64,000 nucleotides of DNA from Echinarachnius parma (Eukaryota; Echinodermata; Echinoidea; Clypeasteroida; Echinarachniidae): contig JBAMJV010001299.1 of NCBI GenBank assembly GCA_037951105.1, forward strand, positions 1 through 64,000, in the 5' to 3' direction. Numbering within the stretch: the stretch's first letter is position 1; every line of letters begins with the position of its first letter. This document shows positions 32,476 to 45,237 of this stretch, in pieces. The notes beneath the pieces were generated by a model. The model worked only from the letters and a program-made list of their open reading frames with translations. It did no database searches and was not told the DNA's origin. The translations under genes were made by a program, and so were the position numbers.

Positions 32476-34327
32476 CGACAGGGATATTTCCACTCAAAAA
32501 GGGTTATACTGATATAAGTTTGAAAGCTGTCGATGTATACTATTACAAGGAATATAAACGCTACGACCTTAGAATTCGAAATAGCGCTATGGCGAATAAT
32601 AGTCCCTTTGTTGCAATGCATGCCATGAAGTTTTCAAGACTTGAAGACTTGATTTCAAGTTAGCGGGATATTATTTTGTTCATGATTATAACATTGAAAG
32701 AGCGAGATTATTCACATCTAACATCACCTGATCACTTTCATCAGCAATATTAAAATATAGGCTACACAAATTAATTATCAAGATCTTGGTTATATATAGA
32801 GCAGCTCATTTGGTAAGAAAACGTTGCATATATTACTAGGTAAAATAATACAATTATGATGTTCCCATGTCCATTAAAAGTTTACTAATTATGTTCGTTT
32901 ATATCCCCTTATCCCTCCCTAAATGTAACCAAGTATTTATAATCTAAATTGTGATATACGAAACGGAACTGCTATGATATTTACCAGCGCGATAATTCAG
33001 TGTATATTATAATGAGGATCATCATAATAACGATTTGTTATTACACTAATACACTCACATGATCTTCGCGGGGGTCTATGCCAGGTGTCAAGTTTCAACT
33101 ATAGCAAGATAATTATGTATAGTGACCTACCAGCAACATCCTGTAACTTTGTCTCGGAATAATAACATCATAATAAACCAACAATCCCAAGTTTACATTC
33201 GGCAGTTGATTGTATATCAGTCTGCTACACACATGAAACGTGCGCCGGTTCGATAAGTATAATAGGAATAGACAATGTATTTCTATTCACAATATGAAGA
33301 CTATACAATGAACCATTTTGTTTATGTTGTCACCTTGTGTTGACAAATGCATTCATTTATAAGAACGTTATAATGTTGTACTAGCGTTAAGAGTTAATGT
33401 ATTAAATTGATCCTATGATATTTCGTATTGCATATATGGAAATGTATTACATACACATTATACTTCAATTCGTTTAGTATAATAGTAGATATTAAATATG
33501 TGTGCTAAAATGACATGACTAAAATGCATGAAGGCTGCAGACATGGGTTGAAATAATTTGGCTTCCTTTTAAGCGTCCTTTGACGTCATCAACAGCCAAG
33601 TTACTATTTTGTGGTATCCTTTTTTTTTAACTCGACGAGTAGCGCCTTTTCAAGGAAAATAAATACCGTCATTGCCAATCTCGCCTTCTCTTCCAAAATT
33701 AATAAATGCCTTACATTTGTATTCGCAATCGTATAATTTGTCGCAGCAAATATAACTTATAGTCTTCAAAATGGAAGATCACATTTTCTCGATAATGCAT
33801 CTCGGTAGCTTGATGAGGGGGGGGGGGGGGGGGGGGGGGATGGTGACAATTGATTTTAGTAGCAATGCAACGCAGTAACTATAATGGGGATGTACAATAC
33901 AATCGATAGACCACCGGGGGTGCTTAAGATTTTACACAAAGAGTTACAATCGATTACAAATTTGATATTCTTTACAATTCATAAAATATGCACATTTGAA
34001 CGAATCATGCAGATTTGCGCTATAGTTTTTAGTCACAATGTCCTGATCTGACTTGCAAGTAATCACAATCAAACAATTGATTTCAACTCATTGTGCAACT
34101 CCTCGCCCTATAAAAGAACGTAAGACTTTCTAAGGGGTGTATAAGGATTAAAGCCATGCAGCCTCCATCGTAGGAACCTTGCCCCCCCCCCTTAAATGGG
34201 GGGGGGGGGGGGGGGGTGGGGGGCATTTGTTGTCATCCCCGTCTAGGACCCTAATTGCTACCAATACACATAAGTCATTTCCTCCTAAGGCCTATTATAA
34301 TGATTTTATTTTCTTGTTTTTCTGCAG
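32476..34327. other. Upstream of the FN3 gene, no gene seen
   Basis: AT-rich. Contains G runs at about 33817-33839 and 34196-34216. The 5' exon and promoter of the following gene may be here, but I see no signal that decides this. A good acceptor (ttgtttttctgcag) ends at 34327. Confidence 0.45.
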
Positions 34328-34348
34328 GAGTTGTAACCGCTGCAGAAA

Positions 34349-35005
34349 ATGTCACTCATCACCATGACTGCTTATACCCCGGTTGCGCTGATGTTCCTCG
34401 TCCTTGTAGTGCTGGAGACTTCCCTTGAGGTGGCCGCACAGCCCGTGGCCGTTACCAACGTTACGCACAGCACCGCCATCCTCTACTGGGACATCGACAT
34501 AGAGGGCGCCAACATCTTAACTTTTCAAATCAGCGTCAACTGCCGTCTCTGCATGCCTTTCGACGTCTCGCAGAACGCAACGAGCCAGCAGCTGACGGGA
34601 TTGCGCGACAACAGCGCGTTCGAAGCGTGCGTCACGCCCTACACCGCTGCCGGGACGCAGCTGCCGTCGGAGTGCGTCCGCTTCAGGACGCTCTTCTCGC
34701 CGCGGACGGTGGGGGCGCTGTGCGTTGGCCTGTTCCTGGTGGTGTCCTTCTTCACGCTGATCGTCCTGGACCTCATGTGCAGACGCCATCAGATCGAGGT
34801 GGAGGACGCCAAGCGGGACGAGCTCCTGCAGCAGGGATGGCAGACCTTCAAGCGGAGCAGCACGACTAGGGCGGCCAGGAAGAAGAGGGCGTCGAATGCG
34901 CCCCCTCAGGCGATGGCCGCGGCAGTGGCTCAGGGAATCGACAATGACGCCTTTGAGAGTCTGGGTGATATCACGCTGGAGGAAGACCTGGATGATATTC
35001 GATGA
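34349..35005 (+). CDS. Type I membrane protein with one FN3-like domain
   Basis: A 218-aa protein in a single coding exon that opens at the acceptor before 34328; the 21-base leader to the ATG is visible. Residues 1-30 form a hydrophobic signal peptide ending at EVAA. Residues 31-115 resemble a fibronectin III domain (PVAVTNVTHSTAILYW, then LTGLRDNSAFEACVTPYTAAG), with four cysteines and two N-glycosylation sequons (NVT, NAT). Residues 121-143 are a transmembrane helix (VGALCVGLFLVVSFFTLIVL) followed by CRR. The cytoplasmic tail has a basic stretch (RAARKKR) and an acidic end. The layout recalls FNDC4/5 or the juxtamembrane part of LRR-FN3 receptors, but I cannot name an orthologue. The exon is much more GC-rich than its surroundings. 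A receptor or adhesion role is inference. Confidence 0.78.
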   Translation: MSLITMTAYTPVALMFLVLVVLETSLEVAAQPVAVTNVTHSTAILYWDIDIEGANILTFQISVNCRLCMPFDVSQNATSQQLTGLRDNSAFEACVTPYTAAGTQLPSECVRFRTLFSPRTVGALCVGLFLVVSFFTLIVLDLMCRRHQIEVEDAKRDELLQQGWQTFKRSSTTRAARKKRASNAPPQAMAAAVAQGIDNDAFESLGDITLEEDLDDIR

Positions 35006-35821
35006 ACAATTGGATAAAGCAAAGGGACCTCTCCGACATTTGCAAAATGTCAGCGTTATTGCATTGTTATGATCACATGAAGGTTTTTACTTTGCTCTAT
35101 GATACCATGGAGGTATGATACTAATTATTATAAGTCAATGACTTGCGTCGTGTGACAGAGGATCGCTTCTCAAAGAGATTTCATGGGGCGTTTTGCTATC
35201 CGAGTGCGGCGGACCTTGCATGTAGCTGGACTGTCCGAATTGCGCGACCGTGTCTCGCTTGCGCATGGTTCCGCTTCAATGGTTTTGGAAACATGGCGCT
35301 GCCCTGGATGTGCGCAATTTACGAATGTGACGACACAGTAACTTTAAGTTGTCAACGAACTTAGTTCCAAAAGACGCTAAATCCACTTTCCATAACAAAA
35401 TTAGTTAACGATATCAGCACATTAATAAGCTACGTAGCTATCTAGAAATCTACATTTTAGGACGAATTACGAGATCAAAATCAAAATAGTAAACGTTCAA
35501 TTTTCATATGCATGTGTACAAAGTTGGATAAAGAAACCTGATTTTCTCCGAAATTGACAAAGTGGATGTAGCGCCTTCATAGTGTTTTACTGGTTGGTCT
35601 ATCGCCTTATCGGTATAATTTGGCATGGCGGCTGTGGTATTTATTTATGTCGCTCTTGAAAGTTACAATCGTTTTATGCAATCATGTAAAATAACTCTGC
35701 GCATGGGTATATCGTCTTTGCATATAAATTGATATGTATAGTAGGTCGAGGATCGATTTGAATGCCCTACTTCCGAGCGACTTCTTTTCTATAATTATTG
35801 TGGTGTGATTTTTCCGTTTGG

Positions 35822-35827
35822 AATAAA
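35822..35827 (+). terminator. Candidate poly(A) signal of the FN3 gene
   Basis: AATAAA about 820 bases after the stop at 35005, followed within 30 bases by T/G-rich sequence ('tatttgcacttatgattatg'). This would give an unspliced 3' UTR of about 0.83 kb. No other gene lies between. Confidence 0.5.
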
Positions 35828-36020
35828 GTCTATTTGCACTTATGATTATGTTTATAATTCACTGTATTGTATCAAGTTATGATTGTCAGTGGCGTATGAC
35901 TCTAGGAATTCTGCGAGGGGGGCTCCAAGGATTAAAATTTAAAAAAACAAATCCCCTACTACCGCACGTATTCAAGCAAGCAAGCAAACAAGCAAGCAAA
36001 AGACAAATATATCGGGCCTA

Positions 36021-36381
36021 TACAGGGTGGCCCCCAAAAAACGGAACGGGGCTAGCTCTTCCCAAAATATAGTAACAAAATGAGTATGTTCATTCTCTCG
36101 GAACCCAGCTGAATGCACACTAACAATGGCGTGCGTATTGCCCTTCGATGCTATGACGGGCAGTAAGTGCGATTTATCAGGCACTGACTTGGTAGAAATT
36201 GACAAAAATGGGAACCTGACATGGTGTCACTCACAGCGCCCTAAAACAAAAATTACACGACCAAAATGACTGTTCTTGGTATCGTTTTTTATTGGAAAAT
36301 ACACTCTATCCGATGGATATAATCATTTTGTTACTATATTTTGGGAAGTGCTCCGTTACGTTTTTGGGGGGCCACCCTGTA
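36021..36381. repeat. Short intact ACAGGGTGGCC element
   Basis: A 361-bp element with ends 'tacagggtggcc' and 'ggccaccctgta', TA at each edge. Without insertion, it serves as the reference for the interrupted copy at 19842-21857. Confidence 0.85.
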
Positions 36382-36551
36382 TAGCTAGGGGGGGGGGGGG
36401 GTGGGTGCGGTTACATGAGACCCTCCCCCCTCCTCGCTACGCCGCTGTGTACTATAGTGGTGAAGTGTGACGTCATCAAAAACCTATTTTTTTGAATTTC
36501 CAAATTTGAGCATTAAAAAAATGTCCAAATGTTGAAAATCAATTGAATATG

Positions 36552-37092
36552 TTAAAAGGGTAGTTCAGTTTTGGTATAGAGGGCGCTGCACGAAATAATG
36601 TTGTTGTGAGATAGTGAAAACTGAGTGTAAATTTGAAAGAGCATAACATTTTAATGTCAGAATAAACTTTATTTGATCAAAATCGGTTCAGAAACAGCTA
36701 AAATATCAATAAATATATCCGATCGTAATAAATCTGGGGCCCAGATATATTTGATGATTTTCTTAATAATTAAAAAAATGCTTAAACTTTTTCAAAAATG
36801 TTCAAAAGGGGTTTTAAAATAGTTGTTGATGATCTCTCTATTTAATCATTATTTCAACAAAACATCACATGCATAATTTTGTATGAAAAATGGTTGAAAC
36901 CAATCCTTTTTTAGAGAGCGCCCTCTTGTGTTTTAATGGCTCTTTTTAAAATGATAACAGGCTCTTTACTTAGTCGTTCGTAATTTGATATACCTTTCGG
37001 GCATGGTGGAGTTATAACTATTAGTTTATAGTGTTATTGTGCAGGTTTTGGTTACTAAAGCTCAGCTGCTCAGCCTTACCAAAACTGTAGAT
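36552..37092. repeat. MITE family 1, reverse, truncated copy
   Basis: Begins 'ttaaaagggtagttcagttt', the family's right end in inverse orientation, and can be followed through 'gttttggttactaaagctca' to 'cttaccaaaactgta'. The terminal TTAA on the far side is missing. Confidence 0.75.
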
Positions 37093-37561
37093 TTGCCCAA
37101 TCGAATGAATTATATTTCAATAGGAAATCAGTGTTATGAACCAGAGCAAAATAACACTGATGTCCCATTGAAATCATATTATTCGGATGGTCATTTCTCG
37201 GCCAATACGTCACAGTCACACTCGATTGATTTTCAACCTTTGGACATTATTTTGTATGCTTTTTCGGAAAATGAAGTTCAAATTGAGAAATTCTAAAAAT
37301 AGATTTGTGGGATGTCACAGCTTCGGTTAAGATCGTAATCACACTTATAATGGATAACAGTATTATCAATGTTTTTGTTAAATGAACTATAAATTATATT
37401 TTTAAAATGTAATACCTTTCACTAAGTGCCAACGTGTATTACAATTTATAAAGCAAATAAAATGTACATTTTCAATAATTGATGGACAGATGGAGTCTGT
37501 GTCTGTATGTATATTACGTCATTAGGTTATGTGTGCTTGTGTATGTTTGTACGTGTGCTGA

Positions 37562-37597
37562 TTTTTTTTTTTTTTTTTTGGGGGGGGGGGGGGGGGT
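37562..37597. repeat. T-run joined to G-run
   Basis: About 18 T followed directly by about 17 G. An abrupt junction of two homopolymers, here in otherwise ordinary AT-rich DNA. Confidence 0.85.
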
Positions 37598-37770
37598 TCA
37601 TTTTCAACACACATGGAAATACTATTTAGTATTTGTATAATCCCATATTAGTAAAATTATATTCTTTCACATGGTTGGTAATAAGAGTGTACATTTCATT
37701 TTTAGGGGGTGGGGCGTTTCCCACTACTGTCATTCACCTTTCACCTTTAAATGAAAATAGCCAGTGTAAC

Positions 37771-38486
37771 TTAAAGGGATAGTTGCCGGGTTTGGTATAG
37801 AGTACAGTTTTGGTCAAAATGATTTTAACAACCAAAACCTGCACCATTACATTACAAACTAATAGTTATAATAACTCCACAGTGCTCGAAAGTTATACAA
37901 AATTGCAAACAACGAAGTAAAAAGCCTGTTATCATTCAAAAAGTGCGGCGCTTTCTAAAAACTCATTGGCGGGTTTGGTATAGAGTACAGTTTTGGTCAA
38001 AATGATTTTAACAACCAAAACCTGCACCATTACATTACAAACTAATAGTTATAATAACTCCACAGTGCTCGAAAGTTATACAAAATTGCAAACAACGAAG
38101 TAAAAAGCCTGTTATCATTTAAAAAGTGCGGCGCTTTCTAAAAACTCATTGGTTTCAACTATTTTTAATAAAACAAATTGTGCATGTGGTGTTTTGTTAA
38201 AATAATGATTAAATAGAGAGATCAACAAATATTTTAAACATCTTTTGTAAATTGTTGAAAAACGTAGGCATTTTTTTTCAACGGCTGGTTCAAAATCATT
38301 ATTCAATAATTACAAATGGTTATAATTATGGATATTTCAGCCGTCTCTGAACCGATTTTGATCAAATAAAAGTTTATTCTGTCATTCAAATTCTATTCTC
38401 TTTAAAATTTGACAATGTCCATTACCTCACAAAAAAAAATAACTTCGTGCAGCGCCCTCTATACCAAAACTCAACTATCCCTTTAA
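37771..38486. repeat. MITE family 1 with internal 183-bp duplication
   Basis: Ends 'ttaaagggatagttgc' and 'caactatccctttaa' with TTAA edges. A 183-bp segment is repeated head to tail (37786-37968 and 37969-38151) almost without difference, so the duplication is recent or an assembly artefact. Confidence 0.85.
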
Positions 38487-38511
38487 GCCATTTATTTTTC
38501 AACCATCCTAA

Positions 38512-38656
38512 GCCCCGTTGCAGAAAGAGATGCAATCGATTGTAAAGTTCGATCATGTGACCAAATGCGCACATCTGATTGGTTCAAATGCGCACATTTT
38601 CTGACTTGCAATTAATTGCAACTTTGCAATCGATTGCACCTCTTTCTGCAACGGCA
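38512..38656. repeat. Hairpin MITE, GCCCCGTTGCAG ends
   Basis: Inverted arms 'ccgttgcagaaagagatgca' and complement of 'gccgttgcagaaagaggtgc', continuing through 'atcgattg'. About 145 bp, inserted 25 bp after the family 1 MITE. Confidence 0.8.
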
Positions 38657-38935
38657 CCATGGAATTATAACTATTAGTTTTTGATAACTTTCACATTTTA
38701 GTCACTTAATTCAGTTTGAACAAAACTGTACAATCCCTTTAAATAACTAGCAAATTACCCGTCACCAGATCTTTGAGTAAGATAATGTTGTATGTTGTAT
38801 ATTTGTATTTTGTTATTTTTTGTATCTATCCTGTAAAAAACATTTGGTCAATTAATGGAATCTCTGTTTGAATGGTTATGATATGATTTAATAAGTGTAT
38901 AATTAAAAATACAATCTCATATTCACAGGCATATG

Positions 38936-39915
38936 CGTACACGGGGGGGGGTTCAAATTTCACTTTGATGAAAAAGGGCTGTTTTGGGGTTTCCCCCCCC
39001 TCAAAAACATATTCACGGACACCATGAACCCCCCTCACAAATTCTTCACCGACACCCCCGCCCCCTTTTGAAAGAATCTTCACCAGTACCCCCTCTCGAG
39101 AAAATCTTCATCGACACCCCCCTCGCGTCGAAAAATATTCACCGACAACCCCCCCCCCCTCGAAAAATCTTCTCCTACACCCCCACCACCCCCCTTCGAA
39201 AGAATCTTCACTGTTACTCCCTCTCAATAAAATCTTTACTGACACCCCCCTAGAAAATTCTTCACCGACAACCCCCCCCCTCGAAAAATCTTCACAGACA
39301 CCCCCCCTTTCAAGATTCTTCACCGACACCCCCCCCCCCCCCGGTGGTGATTCAATCTCATATTCAAAGGCATATGGGTACCCGGGTGGGGGGGGGGGGT
39401 GAGGACACCCACCCCCCTTACAAATTCTTCACCGACACTCTCCCTCGAAAATTCTTCACCGACAGCCCCCCCCCCCCCTCCCCACTCGAAATACTTGACC
39501 GACACCTGACCCCTCAAAAATGTTGGTTGAGGAAATAACCACCCCCCCCCTCAAAAAATATTCACGGACACCCACTCCCCTCACAAATTCTTCAGCGACA
39601 CTGAAAGAATCTTCACTGGTACCCCCTCTCGAAAAAATCTTCACTGACACCCCCCTCGAAAAATCCCCCACCCCCCATCGAGATTCTTCACCAACATATC
39701 CCTCCCCCCTTCGAAAATTCTTCACCGCCCCCCCCCCACGAAATATTTGACCGACACCACCCTCAAAAATTCTTCACCGACACCCCCCTCGAAATACTTG
39801 ACCGACACCCCCTCGAGTTACTTGACCGACACCCCCCTCGAAATACTTGGCCAACACCCAGCCCGTCGAAAATTTTGGTTGACGCAATAACCCCCCCTAC
39901 CCCCCCCCCCCCCCT
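38936..39915. repeat. Minisatellite of ~30-bp C-rich unit
   Basis: About 30 imperfect copies of a unit around 'ttcttcaccgacacccccct' plus 'cgaaaaa', with two larger blocks each headed by 'ctcatattcacaggcatatg' or 'ctcatattcaaaggcatatg' (38918 and 39357). Minus-strand frames translate to repeated GGVGEEFSRG-like peptides but are broken in every frame. Confidence 0.88.
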
Positions 39916-39929
39916 TGTAAAAACCCTAG

Positions 39930-40950
39930 GTATGCTGCCAGCGATCATATGTCAAACAATAAACAGTATTAATTAAATCGTTGTCAAGTAGATCAATAAC
40001 CCTAATTCCTTGCTCTTCTTGTTTACACGTTATTTACAAAAAGCACACATTTTTTATACTTCAGTACAACAAAGTATGCACTTCGAGCAAACATTTACAA
40101 TTAGCCTGTATTCAGAAAATTAAACCAGTGACAGAGAGAAACCTATTTTGTGAATATCGTGTTGAAAATGTGAACAAAAATCACCGATCAAATTCAGTCA
40201 TGCATATACGGACATGTACAATCACACGAATGTGTGTACAATGTAGTAGATTGTGCGTTGACAATGCACAGATGCCGGACCTACAATATTCCGCTACTCT
40301 GTATATAGTCTATGCAAATTTCCCGCCCGACGGTCGCTTTCGCTTTTGGAATGTACCGTCCGTTTCTTGATAGAAATACATATATTTCATCAGATTTGTT
40401 TTAATTCTATTCGAAAATCAGTCATTACAATTTTTAAATCCATATTATTTAAAAGTTTGAAAAACAACAATTCGCAAGCAAATTACGATAGTCTTAATTC
40501 AGGCGCACACAGCGGCACACGTGTTATTTCCGATTTGACAGGCATACGATAATGTGTGTAAGTAATTTACAACGTATCGATTCCAGGCTGAACAAAGACT
40601 ACATAATGAAAGGTCATTTCAGCAACACACTTTTCACGGTACTTCCGTCGCAAGCATGTGCGATGATCAGCGCTCGACGCGACTGCATGGCAAATGAACG
40701 TGGAATATTGGCCGATTCATAACTGACCACTGGTCAAACTGACCCCGACCTGACCCAGACCACAAACCTCTATGGGTCATCACCAATCACTACCCAAAGT
40801 TTGATGTTGGTGCCTCAATGCACTACGAAATGCATAGATGGACAGACAGACAGACAGACAGACATACATGATCGGCTACTTTAGTATAGTAGAGATGTAA
40901 AATAATGACGAAAATTAGAGGATTTTTTTTTTTTTTTTTTACAAAATCTG
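39930..40950. other. Intergenic, no gene seen
   Basis: A 129-codon frame at 39981-40370 has no recognisable domain and no splice context. A GACA microsatellite is at about 40841-40862. Confidence 0.5.
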
Positions 40951-40959
40951 TAAAATACA

Positions 40960-41095
40960 GTGGAACCTCAATATAAAGAGCTCTAATATAACTAAACCCT
41001 CTTGTACGATAATTTTGCTGTTCATGTCTTTTTTAAAACCTTGATATAAGAAGATATCCGAGGTAAGATCATTTTCATGGGCCCCCAACACAGGC
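40960..41095. repeat. Fragment of the CAGTGGAACCTC element
   Basis: Begins 'acagtggaacctcaatataa' and runs on through 'gatataagaagatatccgag' to 'atcattttcatgggccccca'. Same family as the array at 42525-43135. The CAGTGGAACCTC start resembles the termini of pogo/Tigger-type elements. Confidence 0.6.
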
Positions 41096-41099
41096 GTAT

Positions 41100-42520
41100 A
41101 CATGACATTGATACCCATTCAAGTGGGGGGGATGAGCTATTCATTCATCGGATTACATTCCCCCCAGTTGAATAGGTATTATGTAACTCGCTACGCCCGT
41201 GGCCCCCAATGACCTCATTATACATTATAACTGTATCAGCAACTTTCACAGATTAAAAAGTTTTGTTTACGGTTGTACACACACACACACACACACACAC
41301 TTGCAACCACACATGAACACCCATACATAAACAACACAAACATACTCAAACACACACACACACACATACTCAGAAACCCACAGAAACACATCAGGTAAAC
41401 CAGGTTACTATTCAAGAGCATTCAAGGCTTTAAAATATTTTTGAATGTTGCCAAACAAAGTCATCTAAAACTGTCTGATAAATATCCTGTCAAAAGCTTA
41501 CACAGACATTTGAATGAAATGTTTTTTTTAAAGCCGATTACAGATAATATTATAAAATACAAAAACAAAATGACTTCAATATTACATCTCCATCTTTTGG
41601 AATTAATTGTATCTTTATTTAAAATCACGTTTTCATATCAATGAACATTTTGAATAGGTTTGTTTAGAAATCAGTGCTCACCATAATCATGTCCTATATC
41701 AATCATTTATTCTGTTCTATCAAAAGTATGTTAGTGGTAGTGTATACAGATACAAATATGGCAAACTTATACAATAATGAAATATGCTAAAATTAATTAA
41801 TTTTGCGAAATCTATTTTCCATAGAAAGCGATAAAAGACTAAAAGATTATTTAAAATAGAAAGAGTCTGGACTCAAACTTTTCACGTCTTATATCTTTAA
41901 AATTTCATAATTTTGAATTAAAAATGTCCATATTACAGGCTGACACGATTCATACCAATTACAAGCTAAAGTTACTGAGAACTTGATTCCGAAATTTGTT
42001 AAATCTATTTTCCCTAGAAAGCGATACAAGACAAAAAGATTATTTAAAATAGAATGTAACAAGCTATAGATAAAACTTATTTTAGAGTCTGGACTCAAAT
42101 TCCTCACTTATATCTTGAAAATTTCACACAATTTTGAATTACAAATGTCCATATTATAGGCTGCCACGATTCATAACATTTACTACATCATAACTATTTA
42201 TATTTACGTCATTGCATAGTTAAACTAAAGGGATTGTACAGTTTGGTCAAGAGGGCTAAGGAATATTTTGTTTGGCTTATTCAAATTTCTAACATTCAAC
42301 CATGCCAGAACAGAATGACAACTATTGAGTTTAATTCAGTTAAACCCAAACCCTATCCCTCTAGCTAGTTTGGAATAGCAAAACATCCTTAAAATAATAA
42401 TTAATCCTAATACATGTGTTTAAATAAATTCACATTAATATTTCTCAAATAAGAAGGTGCAGCGTTGAGTTGCAAACAAAAAGTGTGTTGAATGTCTGAA
42501 AAGTTTTGAGAATATTACTA
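41100..42520. other. Intergenic, no gene seen
   Basis: Contains a CA microsatellite (41278-41302) and a direct repeat: 'gattatttaaaatagaa' with 'gagtctggactcaaa' occurs at about 41843-41877 and 42036-42098. No gene supported. Confidence 0.5.
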
Positions 42521-42524
42521 CAGT

Positions 42525-43135
42525 GGAACCTCATTGTACAGAGTTTTGATATAACAAAACCCTCTTGTAACAAGGTAATACAGTGAACCTCATTATACAG
42601 AGCTTTGATATATAACATAACCCTCTTGTAACAAAGTAATACAGTGAAACCTCGTTATACAGAGCTTTGACATAACATAAGCCCTCTTATAACAAGCTAA
42701 TACAGTGGCACCTCATTATAGAGAGCTCTAATATACCAAAGCCCTCTTATAACAAGGTAATACAGTGGAACCTCGTTATAGAGAGCTTTGACATAACATA
42801 AGCCCTCTTATAACAAGCTAATACAGTGGCACCTCATTATAGAGAGCTCTACTATACCAGAGCCCTCTTATAACAAGGTAATACAGTGGAACCTCATTAT
42901 AAAGAGCTCCGATATACAGGACCCTCTTATAACAAGGTTAAAATACAATATAGAACCTCATTATATAGAGCTTTGATATAACAAAACCCTCTTGCAAAAA
43001 TGTAATTGTGCTGGTCCCAGCTCCATAAATATATACATGTGTATATTTACCCTTGAATAAAGATATACCTGATATAACATTGAGGTAATTTTCATGGTCC
43101 CAAGGACCTCATTATAAAGAGGTTTCACTGTATAG
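42525..43135. repeat. Tandem array derived from a pogo-like terminus
   Basis: Eight to nine head-to-tail copies of a roughly 58-bp unit, 'acagtggaacctcattata' then 'gagagctctaatat' then 'ccctcttataacaaggtaat'. The last part ends with the inverted motif 'gaggtttcactgtat', the mirror of the unit start. Looks like amplification of one end inside a MITE. Confidence 0.85.
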
Positions 43136-43510
43136 GTATCTAATATTTCCAAAACATCGTTGGCATCTATAAAGGAGACAAAATACGCACCGTAAATGAT
43201 TAAGTTTACCTTGAACATGAAAGAATAAAACAGAAATATAAAGGTACGGAAAATCATTGCATCATGTAAAGATTTGTATATTGAACACAAAATGACACTT
43301 CTTCAAATACAATAATGTTTACAAAGTAAACTGCAGTGTGCTACATACAGTATAACTTATCCAAATTCTTGCTCATTTGGGCAAGTAAATCTTTGAAAGT
43401 AGGATTTATAAACATGTCTGAATGAAATTTGCAATGTTATAAATGAGTTAAATTTAGGTTTTGTACATAGATTTAGCTTGACCCATACTTATTATGGCAC
43501 TGTATATCCC

Positions 43511-44392
43511 TTAAAGGGATTTAGTAACATTGTCCAAATCCTCAAAAAGTACTTGGAACTCTAGTGGTTCTCTCATACCTTATCATAATTATTCATATTA
43601 AAGATGAAGACCAGTTTTGGAAATGCCCCCCTACCCAAAAATGATATGGAAGCTCTTATTACCAATCATGTGAAAGAATATGTTTTTACTAATACCATAC
43701 GGGATGATACAAATTTTGCCTGGAAACCGCCTACTAATTGATATATTTGGTAAATTATCATATCGATCCGGCCCGGCTAGATATCTCGCCGATGGTCATA
43801 TGGTTGATACAGCCATGTGCGATGCGTGTAAATCCTATGGCAAATGCGCACATGGTAATTCACCCAAGCAAATCGCTCGGACGAGCGTACGAATGTGGCC
43901 AGCATAGACGGGCCAAGCCGACGGTGAATTTAGGCTCAATGTCAGCGGCTTTCATAAATGTTTTTACTGATTTTTCTGCATTTGACGATAGTACGGTTCA
44001 GATTTTTCCACACACGCTCCTTTTTATGTTATTTCAATAATACTAATCAATTAGTTTGACCAATAAAGCTATTTCCCACTTCTGGCCTTTCCCTTTAACA
44101 ATAAAGCATGGGACAGGTTCGGTTTGTCAAATTTCCATTTTGTTCAAAAGATATTTACGATTGAAGTGTTCTGATATGAAATTGTCAACGGGATAATTTC
44201 ATGCCGTGTACGAAGTAAGTACAATGAGTTAGTGAATATCACTTTGCATTTTTGCTCATGTATCAGCCAAAAAACATCCATTTAACTTGAAATGTTCACA
44301 CAACGCCCTGTGGACATATCAGATAACAAGAATAAACATTGTATCAACCACTCATAACTTCCTGCACATGTCAACAAAGTTACTAGATCCCA
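43511..44392. repeat. MITE family 2 with nested family 3
   Basis: Outer element runs from 'ttaaagggatttagtaacat' to 'caaagttactagatccc'; its last TTAA has decayed. A family 3 element occupies 43608-44098, with TTAA on both sides. Joining the flanks gives 'cat' plus 'attaacaataaa', the sequence of uninterrupted copies, so the TTAA target is shown directly. Confidence 0.88.
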
Positions 44393-44506
44393 ATTGAGCA
44401 CCCTGCACATGCAATGCAAAACCATTTTAACATGATACAATTTAATGTCATACGAAGGTGTACATGTTAATTCAATTTTCCTAGTAAAAATATATATTAT
44501 AATATA

Positions 44507-44761
44507 TGTGACCGGCTATAGCAAAACCGTGCACTTGTCGGTAATTAATGTTTTGAAGAAATGGGCATTTTAAGTTCTCATAATGCGTGTAAAAGACCTA
44601 TGATTGTAAAATTTAACCAATCATATCTTCGCCAATTATTGACCTAATCGTTAGAACAAAGCATCAAATGAAAGCTTGTAATGAGGCCTTTCTAATGGTA
44701 TGATAATCTACATTTTGATTTTTACCGACAAGTGCAGGGTTTTGCTATAGCTGGTCACATG
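44507..44761. repeat. MITE family 6, copy a
   Basis: About 255 bp with ends 'tgtgaccggctatagcaaaa' and the complement of 'tgtgaccagctatagcaaaa', continuing inward as 'tgcacttgtcggt'. A second copy is at 62567-62824. Confidence 0.85.
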
Positions 44762-45237
44762 TACATTATGTTCAAATTTGTTCAGAAGTGCAGTTTATGA
44801 TATCATCGTTGCCTTGGACCACTATCATGTCATACAGAATTATTTTTCCCTCATAAAATTTCCTTAATTTATCATTAACCTAATCAGTGGCACTATTTTG
44901 AGTGGAATTTTTCCTTCATAAAATCTAGCCTCATTTGTTTGTAGTTAACATCTACAATGTATGGCAGACTCTGCATCATTGTGTGTTGTTGTTGTTTTTG
45001 TTTTTTTGTAATCACTAGTGATCTATTGAAGCACAGAAAATATATTCCTAATCCTATAAATTTCAGCTGGCAAAGAACAAAAAATCTATTGACCCCTAGA
45101 TACATGTAAGCTATTATTTGCCTAACACTTTCCTCTCCCTCTGCATCTATCAAACTGCACGATTAGAAAACAATTAAGATTAACCTTTCTCATAAATAAT
45201 TACAAAATTGTGATCATAATGATGCACGTTCATGTTC

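Noticed and set aside
39108..39948. Minus-strand frames with repeated GEEFSRGV-like peptide
   Set aside because: The C-rich 30-bp minisatellite is read through, and every frame is broken; repeats are imperfect at DNA level without frame preservation.
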